A DNA stretch of 64,000 nucleotides, from positions 4,477,151-4,541,150 of the forward strand of contig CM035235.1 of NCBI GenBank assembly GCA_020226215.1, in the 5' to 3' direction. The DNA is from Sindora glabra. Lineage: Eukaryota; Streptophyta; Magnoliopsida; Fabales; Fabaceae. The notes beneath the pieces are model-generated. The model ran no database searches. It saw only the letters and a list, made by a program, of their open reading frames with translations, and was not told the DNA's origin. Below are positions 39,547-49,355 of the stretch, piece by piece. The position numbers and the translations under genes were made by a program. Within the stretch, counting starts at the first letter, position 1; every line of letters starts with the position of its first letter.

Positions 39547-40113
39547 TCAATGAGCTCTTGTGATTAAAAGATCATCAACATAAACAGAAACAATGATAAT
39601 GTTAGTGCCTTCCTTCCTTACATATAGAGTTGCTTCACTTAAACTCTTATTGAAGCCTAAGCTGATCAGATGATCATCAATCCTGCTATACCAAGCTCTT
39701 GGAGCCTGCTTAAGACCATATAAAGCTTTCTTCAACAAGTAAACTTTATCTTCTTGATCCTGCACAGCAAAACCTTCTGGTTGCTCTACATAAATCTCCT
39801 CTTTTAAAAAACCATTTAAAAAAGCATATTTCACATCTAACTGGAACACTTTCCAGCCCTTTTGAGCTGCCATAGCAAGAAGCAATCTGATAGCATCAAG
39901 CCTAGCCACAGGGGCAAAGGTTTCTGAAAAATTCACACCAAAAACCTGTGCATATCCTTTCATAACAAGTCTGGCTTTATACTTGTTCACTGACCCATCA
40001 GCATTGAATTTTGTTCTAAAGACCCATTTAACTGCAATGACCTTTCTATGTGAAAGCCTTTGTACAAGTTGCCATGTATGATTCTTCTCAATCATGCTCA
40101 GCATTTTTTCCAT
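39547..40113 (-). pseudogene. Copia reverse transcriptase
   Basis: 189 codons of the RVT_2 domain. It includes VKWVFRTKFNADGSVNKYKA, the FSETFAPVAR block, the first catalytic region QLDVKYAFLNG, LYGLKQAPRAWY, and the catalytic YVDDLLIT near the end. In most active copia elements the residue after QLDV is a hydrophilic one such as N or K and the motif continues with AFL(N/H)G, as here. The frame stops after the YVDD motif, so the rest of the domain is out of frame. Confidence 0.88.
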
Positions 40114-40445
40114 GGCTGAAAGCTAATTTTTTCTTGCATTGCTTCTTGAACTCCAGCTGGTTCCATTACTGCTACATTGCACCTTGCATAGATGTCTACA
40201 AGTGGTCTGGTTCCTCTAATTGGTTGGTCATCAACATCATCTTCACTAGGGTGCAAATTAACAGGAGCTTTTCCTTTTCCATTTTTTGAATTCTAGTTCC
40301 ATTTTTCAATCTCCATGAACACAACATCTCTACTGATTAGTATCTTTCCAAATTGAGGCTGAAAAACTCTATAGGCTTTGGAGGTATTGTTATAGCCTAT
40401 AAAGATGTCTGGTTTAGCCTTCTTGTCAAGTTTGTCTCCCTTGAT

Positions 40446-40934
40446 CTATGGCACATGAGTAAAACACAAACAACCAAAGATTTTCAAATTTTTTAGATTA
40501 GGTTTGAACCCATACCATGCCTCAAAAGGAGTCTTCCCATTCACAACCTTAGTGGGAAGTCTATTCAACAAGAACATAGCAGTATTTGTTGCTTCTGCCC
40601 AATACTCCTTAGGCAAATCTTTCTCATGCATCATGCATCTTGCCATCTTAAAGATTGTTCTATTCTTTCTTTCACTGACTCCATTTTGTTGTGGAGTATA
40701 TGGGGTTGTCAGTTGATGCTCAATGCCAGCTTCCTCACAAAACTGATTAAATTGATTTGAAGTATACTCCTTGCCATTGTCAGACCTCAGAGTTTGAATT
40801 ATACAGCCACTTTGATTCTCAATCCATTGCTTAAAACTCCAAAAAACTCCTGTAACTTTTAATTTAAATCTGAGAAAATAAACCCAACACACACGAGTGA
40901 AGTCATCAATAAAGATTATGTAGTATTTACTCAC
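40446..40934 (-). pseudogene. Copia integrase core
   Basis: 163 codons with the three catalytic acidic positions visible: D in IDDFTR, D in RSDNGKEY and E in GVSERKNRT, as in copia rve domains. It is followed by the usual PTKVVNGKTPFEAWYG and LKIFGCLCF. The integrase joins the DNA copy to the chromosome. The zinc-binding N-terminal part lies upstream in other frames (about 40935-41330), with stops. Confidence 0.88.
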
Positions 40935-41330
40935 TTTTAGTGAAGGAGTTTTCTGAGGTCCAGCAAGATCTGTATGGATGAGTTACAGCTTCTTTGTGGC
41001 TTTCCAGACAGATTTTTGGAATGGAAGTCTTGCTTGCTTGCCATATTGACAAGCCTTGCAACTTGGTAGTTCTGACTCCAACTGGGGCAGGCCTTGTACA
41101 AGCCTTTTTCTCTGCAGGTTCAGAACTGCTACGTGGTGAAAATGGCCCAATATTTTATACCAGGTTTCTGTGATGCTAGCAATAGTGGAGTAAGCTGCCT
41201 GCTCCTCTTACAATGGATCTAAAGAAAAACTCTTGCCCTTCATTTTGATTTTGAACACCTCTTCACCTGTAGGATCTTTGATCAAGCACTAATTGCCTTC
41301 AAAGATAACTTTGTAGCCTCTTTGAAGTAC

Positions 41331-42557
41331 CTATCTAACACTTAGCAAATTCTGATTAATAAAAGGTACAAATAATACATCTTTGATTAGATTTGTACCT
41401 AAGAAACTTTCAATTACTACAGTTCCTTTCCCTTTGATAGCAATGTATTCACCATTGCCAATCTTCACTTTGGAAGTTACTGATGTATCTAACTCTTTGA
41501 AAAGTTCACAATCAAAGGTCATGTGATTAGTGCAACCACTGTCTATCAACCATTTGTCACTAGAGTTACTGGTTGCAAAACAAGTTGTTACAAAGAGTTT
41601 CTCTTCCTCCTCTTGCTGGTCTGCAATTTGTGCAACATTCTTTTGTTGCAAATTGACTTGAGTCGAATTCTTTTGTTGAAAGTTGCTCCTGCAAATTTTC
41701 TGATAATGCCCCATTTTCTGACAATTCTCACATTGAACATCAGGTCTTCTCCAACACTTGAAAGGTGGATGACCTTTCTTTCCACAATGATTGCAAGGAG
41801 GATACTCAATTTTGCTTCCACCATTTGTGTTAGCAGAATCTGACCCAAAGACTTCCTTCTTATTTTTCTTCTTTTTGCATTTTCCTCCTTGGTTTGTTTG
41901 CAACTTAGCTGGTAGTGCCCCTTCAACAGAACCTTTAGACCTCATGAGTCTTTGTTGTTCTTGAGCCTGCAAGGCATACAACAATTCTACCAAGCTAACA
42001 CTTAACAGGTCTTTAGTATTTTCCAAAGAGGAAATGGTAGCTTCAAATCTATTAGGGATAGTCACAAGTATTTTCTGAACTAATCTAGAGTTAGGAAATT
42101 CTGAGCTAAGTAATCTTACTTTGTTGGCAATGCTGAGTAATTTGTCAAAATACTCCTCAATTGTCTCTGATTCCTTCATTTTTTGCATCTCGAATTCTCC
42201 AATCAAATTGAGAACTTGCATTCCCTTGATCCTTTCATCTTCTTTATATTCACTCTTGAGGAAATTCCAGGCCTGAAATGTTGATTTCATTGTCATAATC
42301 CTGATAAAAATTTTAGGTGAGACTGCAGCAAATAGTGAAGCCCTAGCTTTAGACTTTCTTGCTTTCTTCTCCTTATGATTCTTGATCTGCGCCATTGTTG
42401 GATTTGCTGGCAATGGAGGAACTTTGTAGTCCTCTTTTACAGCTTCCTAGAGATCATTTGCCTCTAGATGTGCCTCCATCCTAGCTGCCCAGATGTGATA
42501 ATTATCACCATTGAAAACTGGTGGTGCTAATGTTGTAAAAGGTGTTTCTAAATCCAT
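41331..42557 (-). pseudogene. Copia Gag and protease
   Basis: One frame from ATG at 42555-42557 to the stop at 41331, broken by one TAG (42447-42449) where a tryptophan is expected. The UBN2-type gag region includes MKESETIEEYFDKLLSIANK. Two CCHC knuckles follow, CNHCGKKGHPPFKC and CENCQKMGHYQKIC. The aspartic protease motif WLIDSGCTNHM comes next, and then NLLSV at the end. Gag packages RNA and the protease cuts the polyprotein. Confidence 0.9.
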
Positions 42558-42623
42558 GGAAGAAGCAAGGTGTTTAGGTTTATTTGATGGTTTTCAGTCA
42601 ATCACAAGTCCCTCAAGAAAAGG

Positions 42624-42635
42624 GCTCGGATACCA
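42624..42635 (-). other. Copia primer-binding site
   Basis: The minus strand reads TGGTATCCGAGC three bases after the 5' LTR. This is one base different from the usual initiator Met tRNA complement. Confidence 0.8.
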
Positions 42636-42638
42636 ATT

Positions 42639-42983
42639 TGTAATGTTTTAACTAAGAGGAAGAGAGCTTTTGTAAAATGAAGGAATCAGATAACTGAAAG
42701 AGTATGTATTTTATTGAATAATGATCAGCTTAAATACAAGAGTTTGTAATAGAAAATAACAACCACCTTCCTAAACTTTAGCTACTGGTTGTAACAGCTA
42801 ATAAATAACAAAAAATCAAAACAAATCTCCTAAAGACTTGGTAAAAGATTGAGAGCTAATCATGCAACTTTGAATTTGTCAAATATAGCCTTTGCAACCT
42901 TAATCCATGTGTGCAGCCACCTTTGCTGTCCACATCAGTAGCCATATCAGCAAATTTGCAGCTACTAATGCACACATTCAACA
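42639..42983 (-). repeat. 5' LTR of the copia element
   Basis: 345 bp, pairs with 38293-38638. Confidence 0.93.
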
Positions 42984-44043
42984 GTCTGAAATTTTCTACA
43001 CCAAGGCTTTTTCAATATATAACTCTCGGGGAGACATGTTAAGGTTGATCACTTCACTAGCCGTAATGGTTGTTCTCATGCTGGACATTATTTTCAATAA
43101 AATCAATAAGGAGTATTCCGTACTTGATCGTGTTATCACCTACTTGTTGTTGGTGGAAGCACTGATATTGGAAATCTATGCATTAATGATGCTACTTCGC
43201 TCACGTTGGTTCCTTTGGCGTTCGATGCATTTTAATAAATTCCAGATTCTTTGTGCACTGTGTTGTCATCTGTTATGGACATCATCGGAAGAATCAGAGT
43301 TGAAATTATCGTTTGGACAGATTAACCTTTTAACTTCAGTGCGCAATGAAAAAAAGAACCTTTCTTTTAATTTTTTATTAGCAAAGAAATTACGAGATGT
43401 CGCCAATGTTGGCCAATGTGAGATCTCTTCTGATCTACTACAAATGATCTCCAATTACTACAAGAAGTTAGCAAAGGAAATGCAGTCAACTTTTCCAGGC
43501 AGGTCTAGACCTGGATATAGACATCATGGGAGCAATCTTTTGAAAGTACCTATAGCAAGTAATCTCGAATTTCACAGAGCCATTATTACTTGGCACATTG
43601 TTACAGATCTCTGTTATTACTTATTACCATGATGAGCATCTATCTTCAACATCAAAGAATGAGAGCAAGAATCTCTCTGATTACATGTTCTATCTCTTGG
43701 TAAAATGCCGTCATATGTTGCCAGTGGGGTCTGGGTTGGTCACTTTAAAAGACACGTATGAGGAAGTCAAGAAACATTCTCCGAAAAAAAGATATAGAAG
43801 AAGTTTGCAGGGATATGCTTCAATTCTACCCAAATACTCTAATATATATATAACATAACAAAGCAAGAAAGTAGATCTGTATTGTCTTATGCTTGTATTA
43901 TTGCAAGAGAACTGTTGAAGGATGACCAGCGCAATAGAGAGGAAATGTGGAAGTTATTGGAAGAATTGTGGATTGAGATTTTGATCTACGCCAGTGGCCA
44001 TTGCTGAGTTAATAACCAAGCTCAACAGCTAAGAAGAGGGGTA
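42984..44043 (+). pseudogene. Unit 2 DUF4220/DUF594 gene, 3' part, truncated
   Basis: Continues the gene after the copia insertion (EIFYTKAF onwards) and is nearly identical to unit 4 at 53975-55003. It has a 7-bp tandem duplication (TTATTAC twice, 43614-43627), an extra A near 43787 and a further frame break near 43850 shared with unit 4. A TGA also stands in place of the arginine codon near 44005. The sequence ends abruptly at about 44043, inside the DUF594 block (RRGV), where unit 3's 5' flank begins. The last 25 residues and any downstream exons are therefore lost. Confidence 0.88.
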
Positions 44044-44054
44044 GACAAAATTAA

Positions 44055-44984
44055 GTAGTTAATCTAGTTAAGAGTGACGCAAGTAAGGATCCGACCGAAT
44101 GTAACCTTAAGTGCAAAGAAATATAAAGTGGTTTAAAAACATCGGATAGACAAAATCCAGGCCGGATCTCTCAATTCTATTACTTTGTGGTGGTGGTTAT
44201 ACATACTCAGAGTAATTTACTAGCCTAGCTACTAATGGATAGGTCTTCGATGCTTCCAATCTCTCTTCAAATAGATCCTTTGGCCTTGGTTTGACACACA
44301 GTATATTAAGTTCCACAAGTATCAAGGTGTATAGTATAAGTTTTTATATTATTTTTTATCTTCAGAAAAATTTATAATAAAATAAGTTCAAAAAATTTAT
44401 TGTTAGATATATACATATTTTTAAATTTTAAATATATAAAATTTAATTAGATTATTATTCACATGATGCCGTACAGATTTATGCTAATGAAGCATAAAGC
44501 AAAGCTCAATCTTAATTGAAATAGCCATATTTAGTCCGGATTTTCTTTGGTATAGAAAAATTATCGGATATTAATAAAGAAGAGTCCAACTCATGTAAGA
44601 CAATGCATATAGTTTGCATTTTCCTTTTTGCGTAATACCCAGTTAATTGTCCACTTCCATATGATACATATCATATGAGATGTAGGAACCTCTCCTCGTA
44701 AAATGATGAACTATGAATATCATTTACTTAATATCAATTAAGGTAATATAAACAGGTTTTTACAAATAAAGTGGCCTTGTTATGAACTTACTTATGAACT
44801 TACCAGCGATAAATTTTGTAATCAATGAAAACCAAACTGTTTATTAGTTTTATGCAGTTAATAGGTACTGAGTCTTTCTTGCTGACAAAAGAATTTATAA
44901 CCATTTGAAGTCAGCTTCTACCTTAAACCACAAAATCGAGGTACAATTGTTGAAACATTTTCCAAGTGTGAAGCTGAAGCAAGA
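44055..44984 (+). repeat. Unit 3 5' flank, presumed promoter
   Basis: Homologous to 4558-5269 and 8821-9016 of unit 1. It contains conserved blocks such as GAGTAATTTACTAG and TTCCAATCTCTCTTCA. I could not pick a TATA box with confidence in such AT-rich DNA. It directly follows the truncated end of unit 2. Confidence 0.6.
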
Positions 44985-45000
44985 ATGATTCTGCTCCCAA
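44985..45000 (+). CDS. Unit 3 candidate first coding piece (16 nt)
   Basis: ATG ATT CTG CTC CCA A, followed by donor GTAAGT at 45001. Splicing to the acceptor ATTAG (45217-45218) adds TT and gives Met-Ile-Leu-Leu-Pro-Ile in frame with the ATG at 45221. The same arrangement is kept in units 1 and 2. If it is used, the protein gains six residues; if not, the start is at 45221. Confidence 0.45.
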
Positions 45001-45220
45001 GTAAGTTTGTTTTCGAAAATTTTGGAATCTTTCTTTAGTAAAATGTTTAGTGATAAATTTGTTCCCATTGGTCCCTATTATTATTAATTGATACACAGAT
45101 ATCACCTATTTTAGTTATTCAATAATTGCCACTGAGTGAAGAGTATGAAAATTTTTTCATTTGTCATCGTCATTATTGCCCAATTAATAAGATCTTATTT
45201 GATCTTATATATAATTAGTT

Positions 45221-47101
45221 ATGAGCATTTGGATGTCCATAGAAGGGCATAGGAGGCTTGGTCAAGTATTCCCAGAGCCATTGCAGAAGTTGTGGAACAA
45301 ATGTGAGCTTCGAGGAGCGGTCCTCATCAGCCTTGTATCACAAATCATATTGACATTGTTTGGAAATCGTATGAAATTTAAACCTAATATTTGGAGACGG
45401 CCACTTGTCTGGGCTGCTTACACGATAGCGGACTGGGTGGCAACCTTTGGATTGGGCGTCATCACTAGTACGCTTGGTGACTACTATGACGAGAGTAGTG
45501 GTGAACACGAGGATATGAATCCACGGTTGATTGCATTTTGGGCTCCATTTTTTCTGGTACACCTTGGTGGTCCGGATTCAATTACTGCATATTCATTGGA
45601 AGACAATGAGTTGTGGCGGAGGTACTTGGTAAGTTTGGTGGTCCAAACTGGTGTGACTATTTACGTAATTCTTTTGTCTTGGAACAACACTAGTTGGCTT
45701 TCTTATCTCAGCATTCCCATCCTTATAGTTGGGTTTATCAAGTATGGGGAGAAGATTTGGTCCCTTTATTCTGCGAGTATGGACCATCTTCAAGATTCTA
45801 TGCTTTCACAGAAAAGTGATACTTCCCCTAATTATACTGTTTATGCAGAAGTTTCTAGCTTCATGGATGTCTTTATAAGCCTCTTTGTAGATCTGGTGTT
45901 GACTCGAATTGAAATGATTGGACGAGACTCTTCTGATCATCAATATGCTTATGAACGAGCCAAGGCTCAACTGGGATCGATGTATGAAATTTTTTACACG
46001 AAGGCTTTTGCAGTATATAACTATTGGGGATTCATTTTAAGATTGACCACAATACTTGCCACAGCGGTTGTTCTTATACTATACATTATTTTCAATGAAA
46101 TCAATAAGGAGTATTCAGTACTTGATCGTGTTATCACTTGCCTGTTGTTGGTGGAAGCACTGATATTGGAAATCTATGCATTAATATTGCTATTCACCTC
46201 AAAATGGATGGTTCTTAATTCGCAAAGTGAAATACCCTGGAGACTACGTAGTGCATTACAGAAAGTGATAAAAAACTCAAAGCTCAACTTATCACTGGGA
46301 CAAATTAACTTTGTAACTTTAATATGCAAAGAAAACAAGAAACTTTCTGGTAATTCCTTATCAGCAATGAAATTACGGGATGTCCCTAATGTTGGCCAAT
46401 GTGAGATCTCTTCTCATTTAGTGCAAATGATCTTCGATTACTATAAGAAATTAGTAAAGGAAATGCAATCCACTTTTCCAAGCATGTCTAGACCTCGGTA
46501 TAGAGATCATGTGAGCAATCAGTTGAAAGTACCTATTGCAAGTAATCTTGAATTTCACAAAGCCATTATTACTTGGCATATTGTTACAGATCTTTGTTTT
46601 TATCATGATGAGCATCTCTCTTCAACATCAAAGAATGAGAGCAAGAATCTTTCTGATTATATGTTCTATCTCTTGGTGAAATGCCGTCATATGTTGCCAG
46701 TGGGGTCTGGGTTGGTCACTTTAAAAGACACGTATACGGAAGCCAAGAAACATTTTCAGAAAAAGGATATAAGAGAAGCTTGCAGGGATATGCTTCAATT
46801 CAACCCAAATACTCCAATATATAAAATAACAAAGCAAGAAAGTAGATCTGTATTGTATTATGCTTGTATTATTGCAAGAGAACTGTTGAAAGATGACCAG
46901 CGCAATGGAGAGGAAATGTGGGAGTTATTGAAAGAACTGTGGATTGAGATTTTGATCTACGCCAGTGTCCACTGCAGAGTTGATAAACATGCTCAACAGC
47001 TAAGAAGAGGGGTAGAGCTTCTCTCTCTTGTCTGGCTCTTTCAACCTCCTCTTAGTGTGTTAGAGCAATATCCAGAAATACTCGATGAAGAGGCAAGCTG
47101 A
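45221..47101 (+). CDS. DUF4220/DUF594 membrane protein, intact copy
   Basis: 626 codons without interruption, the only intact copy of four. DUF4220 covers about residues 55-390 and includes the signature FWAPFFLVHLGGPD with SLEDNELW (107-132). About seven membrane segments can be drawn: 32-48, 62-85, 104-116, 136-153, 161-175, 271-291 and 304-326. A soluble part has WHIVTDLCF (452-460) and YMFYLLVKCRHMLPVG (480-495). DUF594 (about 562-612) ends in HAQQLRRGVELLSLVWLF. Length is near the usual 650-750. Function is unknown in the family; other members are often clustered. After GAG at 47090-47092 the sequence GCAAGC TGA is either the last codons or a GC-type splice donor leading to 47975. The start at 45221 follows a conserved acceptor, so an upstream ATG at 44985 is also possible. 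Confidence 0.9.
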   Translation: MSIWMSIEGHRRLGQVFPEPLQKLWNKCELRGAVLISLVSQIILTLFGNRMKFKPNIWRRPLVWAAYTIADWVATFGLGVITSTLGDYYDESSGEHEDMNPRLIAFWAPFFLVHLGGPDSITAYSLEDNELWRRYLVSLVVQTGVTIYVILLSWNNTSWLSYLSIPILIVGFIKYGEKIWSLYSASMDHLQDSMLSQKSDTSPNYTVYAEVSSFMDVFISLFVDLVLTRIEMIGRDSSDHQYAYERAKAQLGSMYEIFYTKAFAVYNYWGFILRLTTILATAVVLILYIIFNEINKEYSVLDRVITCLLLVEALILEIYALILLFTSKWMVLNSQSEIPWRLRSALQKVIKNSKLNLSLGQINFVTLICKENKKLSGNSLSAMKLRDVPNVGQCEISSHLVQMIFDYYKKLVKEMQSTFPSMSRPRYRDHVSNQLKVPIASNLEFHKAIITWHIVTDLCFYHDEHLSSTSKNESKNLSDYMFYLLVKCRHMLPVGSGLVTLKDTYTEAKKHFQKKDIREACRDMLQFNPNTPIYKITKQESRSVLYYACIIARELLKDDQRNGEEMWELLKELWIEILIYASVHCRVDKHAQQLRRGVELLSLVWLFQPPLSVLEQYPEILDEEAS

Positions 47102-47974
47102 TAGATATTTACTTCAATTAGCTCAGGCATAACATATATATAAGCTATTTTCCAGTCCAATATCACATAGATCCATAATTAATTAACTTAAATATGCAGT
47201 GAGAAGTTTGAAAGCATATAATAACAAATTAAGTAATATGTTGTGCTCTAATCAAATACTCTTAAATTAATTGAAATAGTCCTATTATAATTGCCACTAT
47301 TTTATTATCATGCATTGTTCACCTTTTTCGATCTAAGCATCAATTTTTTTTATATTTTCAAAAGTTGTGAGTATAATGAATTTATATTATTATATCTTTT
47401 AATTTTTTTATATTAAACAAATATGATTATAACTTATTATATTGAACTATTAGTAATTTTATGAAATTGTAGACAAAAATTCGTTTAATGTATTATTTAT
47501 TTAGCAAATTCATTATTGTAATTTTTTTACAAAGAGATCTATTCATGGCCAGTGAATTTAGGTTTATAAGTTCATTAATAACTTGTTAAATCTTATAAAC
47601 AAATCAATGTTCGTTAAAATTTCAGTCTATAAATATGTCATAAATCAAGCTCATGCCAAAAAGTTTGAGAACAAACTTAACCTATGTAAAGATGTGACTT
47701 AAGTTGACTCATTTCCATTCTTAATGGCAAGATATAGACAACCTTTCATTGCTTTCAAATTCTATATCCTTATCATGGTGGAAGTCATCAGTAGTAAAAA
47801 TCAAATCAGGATAATTTCATATTTTAGACAATCATTTATTAGGACACTTATAACAAAGATAATTGGTTTAAAATTTGGGTGATAATCTATAAAGAATTTT
47901 ATGTTTCAAAGAAACTTTAATTAGATATCTTCTGACATGTGATTTTTTCTTGAAATTTTATTCATTTTGAATAG
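47093..47974 (+). other. Unit 3 spacer or candidate intron 1
   Basis: 882 bp, AT-rich, stops in all frames. It starts GCAAGC (GTAAGC in units 1 and 4) and ends TTTTGAATAG, so it has intron-like borders. The homology to units 1 and 4 extends through it. Confidence 0.5.
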
Positions 47975-48160
47975 AAAAAGAAAGTGCTTGCATGTCGTTT
48001 ATCAGGCCAAATTGTTGCAAGTTGGTTCTTGGAAGATGCACAATCTTTAGAGGAAGAAACCACTGTTCAAAGAGGCATCCCTAAATTTCAAATTTTCTCT
48101 ACAGAAGAGGAGCTATTTCAGAAGTACTGCATAACTCTTGGTGGTGAAGTTGCTGAAGAG
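47975..48160 (+). CDS. Unit 3 candidate exon: degenerate FtsH/m-AAA M41 start
   Basis: 62 open codons between an acceptor-like AG (47973-47974) and a donor-like GT (48161), phase 0 on both sides. It reads KKKVLACRLSGQIVASWFLE, then TTVQRG, EEELFQKYCITLGGEVAEE. This follows the order of the FTSH3/FTSH10 M41 region (HEXGH..GWFLEHAEPL..TIVPRG..TKEQLF..C..LGGRAAE). The zinc motif HEXXH is RLSGQ, so no protease activity is expected. About nine residues present in unit 4 (ALGVFPREH-like) are missing in frame. m-AAA proteases sit in the inner mitochondrial membrane; here the AAA domain is absent. It may be an exon of the DUF594 gene or a co-duplicated remnant. Confidence 0.5.
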
Positions 48161-48558
48161 GTAGTTTTATTTGGTCAATTATTTACCTTTCCTAGTCTCT
48201 ATGAACGACCAAGGACCTTTTCGGTAGTTGGTTTTTGGTTTAATTTTATATATAGTGCACTTTTTAGTAGAACCTACTGATACATAAAATGATGCATTCT
48301 ATTTAATTGACTAGTTAAAAAGGTGAGTTTGATTAAGTTGAAAACATAAAACTTTTTTTAAAAAAATTATGTAATTCTATTTAATTCATTTTCAATTAAT
48401 TAAAAATTTTACTAAATAACTTAAATAAAATGCATTTATTTTTGAAAAATCTAAGTTTTCAAAATAGATGCCTAATACTATTCTCTGCATTATCCTTCTA
48501 ACACCAAAAAAGAATAAAAAAGTAATTCTTTTCTCCAGGAGGTAGGATTAGAGTCAAC

Positions 48559-48834
48559 TTAGGTTTTATATGTTTTATTTTGAAAATATTTTATGAATGA
48601 ATATAATTATAAAATTTTAAAATGATGAAAAATATTTAATATATTCAATGTTAAATGTATGGAGTTTGGTAAAAGATAATTTTCTCTTTTTTAGAGAGAA
48701 AATTATTTTTTCTACTATTATAACTCTATGTATTGTTTTTTTTTTTAATCACAAAGTATAATGTGTTATTTTTCAATTATATATAAATAAATAAGATTTT
48801 TTAAAAAAAATATTCTAGTGCTAAAACAAACAGA
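48559..48834. mobile_element. MITE, copy in unit 3 intron
   Basis: Same family and same position as 12636-12901. Begins TTAGGTTTTATATG and ends near AAAACAAACAGAAG. Confidence 0.5.
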
Positions 48835-48998
48835 AGGAAGTGAAAATGTAAGAATTTTTTATGAATTTTTTAAAAGATATCAAAAGATTTTCTTAGTGAT
48901 AGTATTTATTTATTTTTGTCAAAAAAATTCAAGCGACATATTACATTAATAATACTTTTTATCTATCAACTTCTACTAATCTTTTGTCCTTGATTTAG

Positions 48999-49355
48999 GT
49001 CTTATTACAATTGCAAGGGCAGAGTGATTGGAATTCAGATCTTCTCCCGGATAAAAACTCTAAGTCCACCTTTGACTCTGCATTAGCGAAGCGCTTCCGG
49101 CATGCATCTTATATCGATGAATTTCGGATGAAGGCTAGAAATCATACAGAAAAGTTGATAAAACAGCATAAAGAGAAAGTAGCCCAAATTGCAGAGTTAC
49201 TGGTTTTGAACGAAGTCATACACAAAGAGGAATTGCTTAAAATATTTGAAGAGCTGCCATTCTCGTCAGATCAACCAATAAATAATGAAGGTTTCCAAAA
49301 ACATAAAGAGGCAAGGGAGATTACAGAAGTTGGAACTTCATATTATACAAAATGA
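48999..49355 (+). CDS. Unit 3 candidate last exon: FtsH-like C-terminus
   Basis: 118 open codons plus TGA, starting directly after acceptor TTTAG (48997-48998) in phase 0. The first half (VLLQLQGQSDW, then SKSTFD, about 55 residues) lines up only loosely with the end of M41 (VGLLSFPQRDD and onward). The second half matches the C-terminal helices well: YIDEFRMKARNHTEKLIKQH, then KEKVAQIAELLVLNEVIHKE and ELLKIFEELPFSSDQP. In FTSH10-type proteins this is roughly IDNEVREWV.KAY.HT..LIEEHK followed by VAQIAELLLEKEVLHQDDL. Joined to 47975-48160 and to the DUF594 exon the frame stays open to the stop. It is an exon only if the introns are really spliced. Confidence 0.5.
   Translation, partial: VLLQLQGQSDWNSDLLPDKNSKSTFDSALAKRFRHASYIDEFRMKARNHTEKLIKQHKEKVAQIAELLVLNEVIHKEELLKIFEELPFSSDQPINNEGFQKHKEAREITEVGTSYYTK

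Larger units (their letters stand above)
38293..42983 (-). mobile_element. Ty1/copia LTR retrotransposon inserted in the unit 2 gene
   Basis: 4,691 bp with LTRs at 38293-38638 and 42639-42983, both starting TGTAATG and ending TTCAACA on the + strand. They differ at about 15 positions plus short indels, so the insertion is not recent. The target duplication is GTATG/GTCTG (38288-38292 and 42984-42988), one base changed. The unit 4 paralogue keeps the empty site (ATGTATGAAATTTTC, about 53967). The domain order gag, protease, integrase, reverse transcriptase, RNase H is that of copia. All frames carry stops, so it is inactive. Confidence 0.93.

Noticed and set aside
45338..45793. Minus-strand frames opposite the unit 3 gene, repeated in units 1 and 2
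   Set aside because: Antisense shadows of the conserved DUF4220 exon; no homology of their own.
48161..48280. Reading the FtsH-like exon onward through the donor (VVLFGQLFTFPS) to the stop at 48280 as a 98-codon gene
   Set aside because: The extension beyond GGEVAEE gives only a short VLLG-like match. The alternative splice to 48999 gives the C-terminal FtsH helices. The read-through form cannot be fully excluded.
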